Below are positions 55,432-62,719 of a stretch of DNA of 64,000 nucleotides, piece after piece (positions within the stretch are counted from its first letter, which is position 1; every line of letters begins with the position of its first letter). Location: the NCBI GenBank assembly GCA_903893805.1, contig CAITNM010000046.1, positions 1 to 64,000 on the forward strand, in the 5' to 3' direction. The stretch comes from an uncultured Alphaproteobacteria bacterium. GTDB lineage: Bacteria > Pseudomonadota > Alphaproteobacteria > Paracaedibacterales > CAITNM01. A program made the translations under genes and the position numbers. The notes beneath the pieces are model-generated. The model was not told where the DNA came from, made no database searches, and worked only from the letters and a program-made list of their open reading frames with translations.

Positions 55432-55813
55432 TAATAATAAATTTTTATATATGCTTAAAATAACTATACAGGCTGAATTATTAAAAAAGTGTTGATTTTA
55501 GAAGGGGGATATACTTAAAACGTATAAAAAAGAAGAAACGCTGTAAATTATGGTATTCATAGTGGATTATATTCATAAAATTTGAGTGTATAATCTGTAT
55601 TTACAAGTTTATATATTAAAAATATTTTCTTTATAATTATAAGTAAATCACACGAAACAACATGGTGTTGTGTTTTTTTATTACAAAAAAGCCATATAAA
55701 AAGCCCCCATCGAATAGTTTTTCAAAAAAAACTTAAGAATCAGTGAAAAACCCACTTGTAGAATTGGTAAGACGCGGTACAATAAAAGGAGGTAAAAATA
55801 AAGTTGATTAGTT
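55432..55813. other. AT-rich gap upstream of ftsZ
   Basis: About 380 bases with no credible gene. It must hold the minus-strand promoter for the acidic secreted gene and the ftsZ promoter. A candidate for the latter is TTGTAG (55756-55761), 16 bases, TACAAT (55778-55783). None of the other dcw-cluster genes (ftsQ, ftsA) is adjacent. Confidence 0.5.
55786..55792 (+). promoter_or_regulatory. strong Shine-Dalgarno site, oddly far from ftsZ start
   Basis: AAGGAGG ends 21 bases before the ftsZ ATG (55814) but 11 bases before a TTG at 55804 that opens an 11-codon frame (TTG ATT AGT TAT...) running into ftsZ. No in-frame earlier ftsZ start is possible because TGA lies at 55805. Confidence 0.5.
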
Positions 55814-57259
55814 ATGCCAAAAACAAACTTAGTCCATGATGAATTAGAACTACGTCCTCGCATCAGCGTTATTGGTGTAGGTGGTGCTGGTGGAAACGCC
55901 GTTAATAACATGATTCGGGCAAAGCTTGAAGGTGTTGAGTTTTTAATTGCAAATACAGATGCTCAGGCGCTTACGCAGTCTCTTGTTCCCAAAGAGAGAC
56001 GTATTCAGCTCGGTCTTACTGTAACTCAAGGGCTTGGCGCTGGTTCAAAACCTGATGTAGGTAGAGCTTCGGCAGAAGAATCAATTGAAGAAATTTTAGA
56101 ACTTATTAAAGGCAGTAATATGTTGTTTATTACTGCAGGTATGGGCGGTGGTACTGGTAGTGGTGCAGCTCCTGTCATTGCTCGCGCCGCTAGAGAAATG
56201 GGCGTGCTCACTGTAGGTGTTGTAACAAGGCCATTTAATTTTGAAGGGTCACACCGTTCACGTACAGCTGAAGGGGCAATTGATGAGCTTCAACAGTATG
56301 TTGACACCTTAATTATCATTCCTAATCAAAACTTATTCCGTCTTGCTAATGAGCGTACGACTTTTGCTGATGCATTCAAAATGGCTGATGATGTGCTTTA
56401 TTCCGGTGTGCGTGGAGTAACTGACCTAATGATTATGCCAGGCCTTATCAACCTAGACTTTGCGGATATTCGCGCTGTAATGGCAGAAATGGGCAAAGCA
56501 ATGATGGGTACTGGTGAAGCAGAAGGTGAGCGTCGTGCTTTAGATGCAGCAGAAGCAGCAATTTCCAACCCTCTTCTAGATGATGTATCAATGAAAGGTG
56601 CACGTGGTGTGCTTATTAACATCACTGGTGGCTACGATATGACATTGTATGAAGTTGACGAAGCGGCAAACCGCATTCGCGAAGATGTTGACTCAGAAGC
56701 GAATATTATTTTTGGTTCAACTTTTGATGAACGCTTAAATGGTAGAATGCGCGTATCAGTTGTTGCAACGGGTATTGGTGAGCTTGTAACAGCAGCATCA
56801 CAGCAACAGCGAACCACAGCGACTCCACCAACAATAACAAGGCCAGTGACTAACGGTAATGTATTCTCAGCATTTTCAGGATTTAATCAGTCTGCCACTC
56901 CAAGCCCAACAACTTATACAGAGTCTGTTCATGAGTTAGCGCCGAGTCAGGAATACCATCAACAACAAACAGAAGGTACGTTTGAAAATTTTGAAGAAAC
57001 TTCTGAAAACCCTAGTATGCAAACCGAAGAAGATATTTCTGATGAAATTACTTCAAAGGGTTTTGCAGACCACATGCAACCTATAGAGCATCAACATTAT
57101 GAGAAAAAAAGAGGCCCTAGCCTTTTTGAGCGTTTTACTGGTGTTAGCAGAAAAACTTCACAACAAGGCCCAATGATTGAAACAAATTTTGCTCAACAAA
57201 CGTCTCAGAAAAAGGATGATCTTATTGATATTCCTGCTTTCTTGCGACGTGGTGGCTAA
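55814..57259 (+). CDS. ftsZ: cell division protein FtsZ
   Basis: Tubulin-like GTPase forming the division ring. [18 protein letters not shown], tubulin signature GGGTGSG (111-117), [67 protein letters not shown] long Gln/Thr/Glu-rich linker (about 320-465) leads to the conserved C-terminal peptide [11 protein letters not shown]. 481 residues. Monocistronic, with its own terminator. Confidence 0.97.
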   Translation: MPKTNLVHDELELRPRISVIGVGGAGGNAVNNMIRAKLEGVEFLIANTDAQALTQSLVPKERRIQLGLTVTQGLGAGSKPDVGRASAEESIEEILELIKGSNMLFITAGMGGGTGSGAAPVIARAAREMGVLTVGVVTRPFNFEGSHRSRTAEGAIDELQQYVDTLIIIPNQNLFRLANERTTFADAFKMADDVLYSGVRGVTDLMIMPGLINLDFADIRAVMAEMGKAMMGTGEAEGERRALDAAEAAISNPLLDDVSMKGARGVLINITGGYDMTLYEVDEAANRIREDVDSEANIIFGSTFDERLNGRMRVSVVATGIGELVTAASQQQRTTATPPTITRPVTNGNVFSAFSGFNQSATPSPTTYTESVHELAPSQEYHQQQTEGTFENFEETSENPSMQTEEDISDEITSKGFADHMQPIEHQHYEKKRGPSLFERFTGVSRKTSQQGPMIETNFAQQTSQKKDDLIDIPAFLRRGG

Positions 57260-57285
57260 GGGTTGCTAATATTTTAAATCTCTAC

Positions 57286-57310
57286 AAACCTGCCCTAGGG
57301 CAGGTTTTTT
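57286..57310 (+). terminator. ftsZ terminator
   Basis: Perfect hairpin AAACCTGCC-CTAG-GGCAGGTTT followed by TTT, 26 bases after the ftsZ stop. Confidence 0.9.
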
Positions 57311-57417
57311 CATGCGTTAACTTACTACTACTGTTTACAAGCGTAACGGAACCCTCGTAGACTTTTAAGGTGAGGCAGTTTAATTGCTTCTATTCAACCT
57401 TTTAAGATGGAGAGTAT

Positions 57418-58146
57418 ATGAGTAAATTTTTGACTAAAATAGGGATGTTAGCCCTTGCTTTTACAAACTTATCGATAGTACATGCAGCTGCTGAAACACA
57501 GTCGAGTTTAAATGAGCTTGCTATTGAGATAGTGAATGCTCCCGCCGCTGCTACTTTGACAATTCAAAAATGTGTTTTAGATTTTTCGTCCACTACAACT
57601 ACTGCAGCTTCTTCTGGTAGAATTGCCGTTTATTTATTATCTGAAAAAACTAACAGCACATTAGATTTTATAGATATTGCATATCTTACTTTTGAAGGAA
57701 TTGCTGCTGGAGCAAGAAAAGAGCAAGCACGTTTTGGAAAACTAGCTCCATATTTTACTGATAAAGATGCCGTATACACGAATTTTTTGCAAATTGCAGG
57801 CTCTATTGAAAAGACGCAGCATGAATTAAGTGTTTTAGCCAATTTGAAAACGTGTACAGCTTTTGTGCAGAAAACTGTTACTACTGACCTTCCAACTTTA
57901 TTAACCAAGTTGAATGTGTCTACGGAAGATCAAGCAGATATAACATTGCTGGCCACAGTATTTACTCCAATGTTTGCGAAGCTTCTTAATAAAACATACA
58001 AGGGAGCTTTAGCAGCTGGGGCAGCATTTAATGAAAAGTCTAGCTGGTGTGGGTGTTTTGGAAGTAGTGATGCTGTAGTTGATCATAAAACCACAACGAG
58101 TGGTCACACTGCAGTTCCTGCTGTTGATCCTGATAACAAATCGTAA
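57418..58146 (+). CDS. secreted hypothetical protein
   Basis: 242 residues: GGAGAG before the ATG, signal peptide (MSKFLTKIGMLALAFTNLSIVHAAA), a mostly helical Ala/Thr-rich domain, and a Cys motif SSWCGCFGSSD near the C-terminus, reminiscent of the SWCCFS end of the exported GNAT protein at 18587. No known family. Confidence 0.6.
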   Translation: MSKFLTKIGMLALAFTNLSIVHAAAETQSSLNELAIEIVNAPAAATLTIQKCVLDFSSTTTTAASSGRIAVYLLSEKTNSTLDFIDIAYLTFEGIAAGARKEQARFGKLAPYFTDKDAVYTNFLQIAGSIEKTQHELSVLANLKTCTAFVQKTVTTDLPTLLTKLNVSTEDQADITLLATVFTPMFAKLLNKTYKGALAAGAAFNEKSSWCGCFGSSDAVVDHKTTTSGHTAVPAVDPDNKS

Positions 58147-58166
58147 CTAATAATAATTATTATTAG
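58147..58166. repeat. 20-bp perfect palindrome before anmK
   Basis: CTAATAATAATTATTATTAG, only A/T except the ends, between a stop codon and the anmK start. It could be a weak hairpin or an operator; AT richness lowers its significance. Confidence 0.5.
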
Positions 58167-58174
58167 TGAAAAAT

Positions 58175-59257
58175 ATGACTACATATCGCGCCATTGGTTG
58201 TATGACTGGCACATCATGTGATGGGCTAGACTTAGCATACATGGAAACCAATGGCGCAGATATGCTAACTTTTGGCCCATCTGAAACTATTCCGTTTCCG
58301 GCTGAGTATGGCAATCTTTTGCGTGAGCGAATAAACCTTAAAGCACCTGTTCATTTTATGGATAGTGAGCTATCTAAAACTATTGCTGATTTTCATGTAA
58401 AATACATAGAAGAATTCATGATTAATAATCAACTAACTGTTGATGCTATTGGTTTTCATGGGCAAGCAGTTTGGCATGATCCTACTAATCAATTAACAGT
58501 GCAATTAGGTGATTGTCAGCACCTTGCAAACTCAACTGGCATAAAGGTTATAGGACAAGTTCGTCAAAACGATGTTAAAAATGGCGGCCAAGGTGCACCG
58601 CTTGTGCCGATATATCATTTAGCATTGGCGTCTAAATTGGAAAAGCCAACTGCGTTTTTAAATATTGGTGGTGTTTCAAACATAACATTTATTAATGCTG
58701 ATGAAACTCTTGTCGCTGGCGATACAGGGCCTGGAAATGCCTTGATTGATGATTGGGTTATAAAGCATACAGGAACTCCTCAAGACACGGATGGTCGTTA
58801 TGCTGCCCAAGGCACTGTTGATAATGATCTTCTAAACAAGTGGTTACAGCATTCATTTTTCAAAGAGCCCTTCCCTAAATCCTTGGATCGTATGGAATTT
58901 CATCAGGTGCTAAATGACTGCAGTGTATTATCGCTTGAAGACGGAGCAGCTACCCTAACTCAATTCTCTGTTGAAGCTATTATGAAGGGGCTGGACCTAT
59001 TGCCAAAGCAGCCAAATCAAGTGATTGTATGTGGTGGAGGGTGCCATAACCCAGTGTTAATGAACGGATTGCAACAACGTTTTAAAAATTTGATTGGCGC
59101 ATCCGAAATTGATTTGAATCCAGATGCTATTGAAGCCCAGTTAATGGGATATCTTGCAGCACGCTTTTTTGAAAATCTGCCTTCAAGCTTTCCCACAACG
59201 ACAGGAACAAAGAGCCCAACTATTGCTGGAGAACTATTTCTTCCTGAATGTATCTAA
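58175..59257 (+). CDS. anmK: anhydro-N-acetylmuramic acid kinase
   Basis: Peptidoglycan recycling: phosphorylates 1,6-anhydroMurNAc to MurNAc-6-phosphate. Motifs: IGCMTGTSCDGLDLA, GFHGQAVWHDP, VRQNDVKNGGQGAPLVP, FLNIGGVSNITF, DTGPGNALIDDW, VIVCGGGCHNPVLM. 360 residues from ATG 58175 (GTG 58166 is in frame). The 3' end overlaps the convergent sspB by 24 bases. Confidence 0.95.
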   Translation: MTTYRAIGCMTGTSCDGLDLAYMETNGADMLTFGPSETIPFPAEYGNLLRERINLKAPVHFMDSELSKTIADFHVKYIEEFMINNQLTVDAIGFHGQAVWHDPTNQLTVQLGDCQHLANSTGIKVIGQVRQNDVKNGGQGAPLVPIYHLALASKLEKPTAFLNIGGVSNITFINADETLVAGDTGPGNALIDDWVIKHTGTPQDTDGRYAAQGTVDNDLLNKWLQHSFFKEPFPKSLDRMEFHQVLNDCSVLSLEDGAATLTQFSVEAIMKGLDLLPKQPNQVIVCGGGCHNPVLMNGLQQRFKNLIGASEIDLNPDAIEAQLMGYLAARFFENLPSSFPTTTGTKSPTIAGELFLPECI

Positions 59258-59716
59258 AGTAACAACGTTTGAGCCATCTTTAGGAATTTCAGCAATTTTA
59301 TCTTTAGGGGCTTTATCACCCTTAACAGTTTTGCCGATAACCTCTTCAGGAGCATCTTCATAAATTGGACTAAATTGTAGGCCAAATTTCACCGAAGGAT
59401 CCACGAAGCTTAAAAGTGCGCCATAAGGTACATAGAGTTTTTCATGATTATCATCAAAGCATAGTGTGACAGAGAAGCCATTCTCATCAGCTGCCAAATC
59501 CCAAAATTCATACTGAAGAACAATGGTAACTTCATCACCATATTGATCACGCAGATAGTCAGGAACTTCTACGCCTGGGTGTTCTGTTGCAAAGGTAATG
59601 TAATAATGGTGATTACCTGGCAAACCATTTTTGACTGTGTAGGATATGGTTTTATACACAACCTCACGCAATGCAATTTGTACCATTGCTTCGTAATCTA
59701 ATGGGTCTTGTGCCAC
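59234..59716 (-). CDS. sspB: SspB, ClpXP adaptor for ssrA-tagged proteins
   Basis: Alphaproteobacterial SspB: DYEAMVQIALREVVYKTISYTVKNGLPGNHHYYITFATEHPGVEVPDYLRDQY, LQYEFWDL, VPYGALLSFVDPSVKFGLQF, and an acidic linker ending in VVTLDTFRKK, the ClpX-binding tail type. GTG start at 59716 with AAGGAGAG 8 bases upstream. 160 residues. It lies just downstream of the ssrA gene, whose tag it should recognise. Confidence 0.94.
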   Translation of the reverse strand: MAQDPLDYEAMVQIALREVVYKTISYTVKNGLPGNHHYYITFATEHPGVEVPDYLRDQYGDEVTIVLQYEFWDLAADENGFSVTLCFDDNHEKLYVPYGALLSFVDPSVKFGLQFSPIYEDAPEEVIGKTVKGDKAPKDKIAEIPKDGSNVVTLDTFRKK

Positions 59717-59768
59717 GGACGTACTCTCCTTAAGTCCACTACTAATAGTGGGGGATATTCTGTTGCAA

Positions 59769-60093
59769 GGCTACCCCCCAAGCCCCTAAGAGGTCACCGC
59801 TTCAACAAACAGAGTTTGTTTAGGCAGCAACAGCAGCACAAACCTTACGGTCCATGTTTGCAGCAACTGGAGTAACAAAACCAATACGGTTGTTGTTAGC
59901 ACCAACTACTTTTTTCTCTCTACGAGTGTTCATAAATGTGACACTTGTAATGTTTAGTCCGATAACGACGGTACCATGCCGAGCGAAAGATCCATCTTTA
60001 CCACGCGTGTCGATCCTATGTCGCCCCCATAAAAATGGTGGAGGCGCCGGGTACCGCCCCCGGGTCCACTACGCCTATTCCATAAACCGTTTA
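59769..60093 (-). ncRNA. ssrA: two-piece (permuted) tmRNA
   Basis: Read on the minus strand, the acceptor piece comes first (about 60093-60036): ...CCGGG-GGCGGTA-CCCGG T-arm and CGCCTCC-A-CCA end. A 7-base linker follows, then the coding piece from 60028, starting GGGGGCGACATAGGATCGAC. GGGGGCG pairs with CGCCTCC to make the acceptor stem. The tag frame runs from about 59900 (GCT; resume codon could be the GGT before it) to the TAA at 59822-59820: it begins ANNNRIGFVTP and ends KVCAAVAA, 26 codons. This permuted order is the alphaproteobacterial form. The 3' boundary near 59769 is approximate. Confidence 0.88.
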
Positions 60094-60160
60094 TCGCTAT
60101 AGATGCAAGCATCAGTTTAAATATAGTAGCTTCTGTAAATATTTCAAGGATTTGATTGCA

Positions 60161-60547
60161 TTACTTCTGGATATGTTGATGAGCTGTGACCGAGCTTAGT
60201 AATATATTGCCATAATAATGGGGGTATTCCTCACCACCTGGTCGATTTGCTTCAATTTTTAAGGCTTCTGGGTTTAAACTAAATCCATCAATTTCTAATA
60301 AATAACACTCGTCAGAATTAAAGAATTTTTGCCAAATTCGCTGCCATTGGTGGTGAAGGCTTAAATGAATAAAGCCGTCTTGCTGATCAAGATCGGAACC
60401 TAAGAATACTCTTTCTTTTTGAAAGTGCTGCCATTGAGTGGGGCTTAAAATTTTGAAAAATCTATTTTCCATATACTCATTATTTTTATAGGTAGCCTCA
60501 CATGCCGCCAACACAAGAGTAACCACGAGCCAAAAATTCTTTTTCAT
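60161..60547 (-). CDS. DUF952 protein with lipoprotein signal
   Basis: 128 residues. C-terminal DUF952 domain: FFKILSPTQWQHFQKERVFLGSDLDQQDGFIHLS, LLEIDGFSLNPEALKIEANRPGGEEYPHYYGNI. In most bacteria DUF952 proteins are cytosolic; here the N-terminus MKKNFWLVVTLVLAAC has a canonical lipobox (LAAC, Cys16), so it should be a periplasmic lipoprotein. Function of DUF952 is unknown. Confidence 0.85.
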   Translation of the reverse strand: MKKNFWLVVTLVLAACEATYKNNEYMENRFFKILSPTQWQHFQKERVFLGSDLDQQDGFIHLSLHHQWQRIWQKFFNSDECYLLEIDGFSLNPEALKIEANRPGGEEYPHYYGNILLSSVTAHQHIQK

Positions 60548-60564
60548 ACGGAAAGTATAAAGGT

Positions 60565-61068
60565 CTAGGAATGGTGAATCAACGACAATTGCATAGTGTG
60601 CAACCTTACGTTCTCAACTAGCTCTTTTTTATAAAATTCGTTAATTCTTTTTTTTATCCGATTTTCTATAATGTTTGCTGATGGAGTTTCAGGTCCCAAC
60701 CATAAACGTGACATAGCAAAATAGAGATCGCAAAATATTTCATCTCTAAGCAATATTGAATCTGTTTGAAGTTTTCGGTAACTTTCAGTCCCTGTGCCTT
60801 TAAGCTCAACCATAATAGTAAGGTGTCCAGCCAAATCTCCCCTTTTTATAACTGGTACGATCATGACCGGAATCATCAAGTATGGTAGACGAGAAATATA
60901 TCTGCGTTGAATTTTTTCTAAATAGCTTCCTTCTGAGGATTTCTTTTTTCTATTTTCCTCATTAGTTATTGCCGCCTCAGCCTCTGCTGCATGTGCATCC
61001 GCATTTAACGTGCAGTAGCTTATGCTCAAGAGTATGATACTTATAAGGTAGCTATTGATAATATGCAT
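60565..61068 (-). CDS. exported protein, possibly FliL-like
   Basis: 167 residues: signal peptide (MHIINSYLISIILLSISYCTLNADAHA), then LMIPVMIVPVIKRGDLAGHLTIMVELKGTGTESYRKLQT..LLRDEIFCDLYFAMSRLW and a basic helical end. The pattern 'PxxVPV(I)..G...G.L...V.L' with a short helix pair is like FliL-type domains encoded near hrcA in some alphaproteobacteria, but I am not sure. Same strand as the DUF952 gene, 17 bases apart. Confidence 0.5.
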   Translation of the reverse strand: MHIINSYLISIILLSISYCTLNADAHAAEAEAAITNEENRKKKSSEGSYLEKIQRRYISRLPYLMIPVMIVPVIKRGDLAGHLTIMVELKGTGTESYRKLQTDSILLRDEIFCDLYFAMSRLWLGPETPSANIIENRIKKRINEFYKKELVENVRLHTMQLSLIHHS

Positions 61069-61133
61069 ACAAAATTGGTTTTTACTGTCCTTTGTGGTAC
61101 TTTCTATTCTATATCGTAAATTATTAACAAATT

Positions 61134-62171
61134 ATGTCTGTAGCTGATCTAAGCCTGCGATCTTTAGAAATTTTCCGTGAACTTGTTGATACGTATGTAG
61201 AAACAGGCGAGCCAGTTGGCTCTAGAACTTTATCGCGCCGGATAAAAACTCCCTTATCACCCGCTACTATTCGTAACGTCATGGCTGACTTAGAAGAAGC
61301 AGGTTTATTGTATGCTCCTCATACGTCAGCAGGTCGCCTTCCCACTGCAGAAGGATTAAAGCTTTTTGTTCATGGGGTTCTAGAGGTTGGTGATATAACT
61401 GAATCAGACCGACTAAAAATTGAAGACCACTGTAAATCAGCAGGTAAAAGTGTTGAAGACATTTTAAAACAAGCAACTGGCATGCTGTCAGGATTGTCAA
61501 AGTGCGCAGGGCTTGTTATGGCGCCAAAATCTCAAGCAGCACTTCGACATATTGAATTTGTTCATTTAGGGAATCAGCGGTCATTAGTTGTTCTTATTAG
61601 CCAAGATGGAATGGTTGAAAATCGCCTTATTGAACTACCTGACGGCATTACCCCGTCTATGTTAAACCAGGCATCTAATTACATTAATGCTCATTTTTAT
61701 GGAGCTACTTTACAAGAAGTTTTTCAGCGCATTCATTCCCAAATGGATCAAAATAAGCATGAACTAGACCAACTTACACAAAGGGTAATTGAAGCAGGAA
61801 TTGGTGTATGGAGCGGAGATAAAGATAATGGCTCTCTTATCATCAAAGGCCAAAACAACTTGTTGCAAAATGTTCAGGAAATGAATGACCTAGAGAAAAT
61901 CCGTGGACTTTTTGATGTAATGGATACCCAAGAAAGTTTGCATAAGCTACTGAATGCATCAATTGATGCAGAAGGAGTACAAATTTTTATAGGTGCCGAG
62001 AATAATTTGTTTTCTCTGTCGGGCTGCTCCATGGTAGTATCGCCCTATACAAATGCTCAACGCCAGGTCGTTGGTGCCATAGGTGTGGTGGGACCAGCCA
62101 GAATGAATTACGGAAAAATCATTCCACTGGTAGACTACACAGCAAAATTAGTTAGTCGTTTATTAAGTTAA
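61134..62171 (+). CDS. hrcA: heat-inducible transcription repressor HrcA
   Basis: Repressor of class I heat-shock genes through CIRCE. Winged helix (TYVETGEPVGSRTLSRRIKTPLSPATIRNVMADLEEAGLLYAPHTSAGRLPTAEGLKLFV), GAF-like domain, and the C-terminal VGAIGVVGPARMNYGKIIPLVDYTAKLVSRLL. 345 residues. No CIRCE inverted repeat was found upstream, so any target lies elsewhere. Followed after 8 bases by grpE. Confidence 0.96.
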   Translation: MSVADLSLRSLEIFRELVDTYVETGEPVGSRTLSRRIKTPLSPATIRNVMADLEEAGLLYAPHTSAGRLPTAEGLKLFVHGVLEVGDITESDRLKIEDHCKSAGKSVEDILKQATGMLSGLSKCAGLVMAPKSQAALRHIEFVHLGNQRSLVVLISQDGMVENRLIELPDGITPSMLNQASNYINAHFYGATLQEVFQRIHSQMDQNKHELDQLTQRVIEAGIGVWSGDKDNGSLIIKGQNNLLQNVQEMNDLEKIRGLFDVMDTQESLHKLLNASIDAEGVQIFIGAENNLFSLSGCSMVVSPYTNAQRQVVGAIGVVGPARMNYGKIIPLVDYTAKLVSRLLS

Positions 62172-62179
62172 GGTGAAAT

Positions 62180-62713
62180 ATGGATACACAGGACGTGCAA
62201 ACCCCAGAAGAAACAATAGAATTAGTCACTACAGAAACTGAAGTGCTGTCTGAGAGCGAACGTACAATTCTAGAATTAAAAGACCAACTGCTTCGTGCAT
62301 TAGCAGAAAATGAGAATACCCGGAAACGTGGCCAAAAAGACAAAGAAGATGCTCTAAAATTTGGCGTTTCCAACATGGCACGCGATATGATTGGTGTAGC
62401 AGATAATCTTCGTCGTGCTTTAGAAAACAAAGCAGAAAATGCTGCAGCCCATGCCGAAGCTTTATTTTCAGGGGTTGATCTTATTTTAAAAGACTTAGAA
62501 GGTATTCTAGGGCGACATGGCGTTCAACGTATTGATGCTACTGGTCAACAATTTGACCCTCATTTTCATCAAGCAGTGTTTGAACTTGAAACTGATGAGC
62601 ACACTCCAGGTACTGTTGTGCAAGTCATGCAAGATGGTTACAAAATTCAAGACCGCCTTCTAAGACCAGCTATGGTGTCGGTTGCAAAGGCTAAACAACA
62701 AGGCGTAGCTTAG
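62180..62713 (+). CDS. grpE: GrpE, DnaK nucleotide exchange factor
   Basis: Co-chaperone for DnaK. N-terminal acidic part, coiled coil (ELKDQLLRALAENENTRKRGQKDKEDA), ARDMIGVADNLRRAL, and the C-terminal beta domain ending with VVQVMQDGYKIQDRLLRPAMVSVAK. 177 residues. AAGGTGA precedes the ATG; operon hrcA-grpE. dnaK and dnaJ are not in the window. Confidence 0.96.
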   Translation: MDTQDVQTPEETIELVTTETEVLSESERTILELKDQLLRALAENENTRKRGQKDKEDALKFGVSNMARDMIGVADNLRRALENKAENAAAHAEALFSGVDLILKDLEGILGRHGVQRIDATGQQFDPHFHQAVFELETDEHTPGTVVQVMQDGYKIQDRLLRPAMVSVAKAKQQGVA

Positions 62714-62719
62714 TTTTTC

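Noticed and set aside
58147-58166. Operator for anmK
   Set aside because: A perfect 20-bp palindrome, but made only of A/T in its core, and AT-rich DNA yields such palindromes often; kept as a repeat only.
61080-61133. CIRCE element upstream of hrcA
   Set aside because: No TTAGCACTC/GAGTGCTAA inverted repeat is present; only AT-rich sequence.
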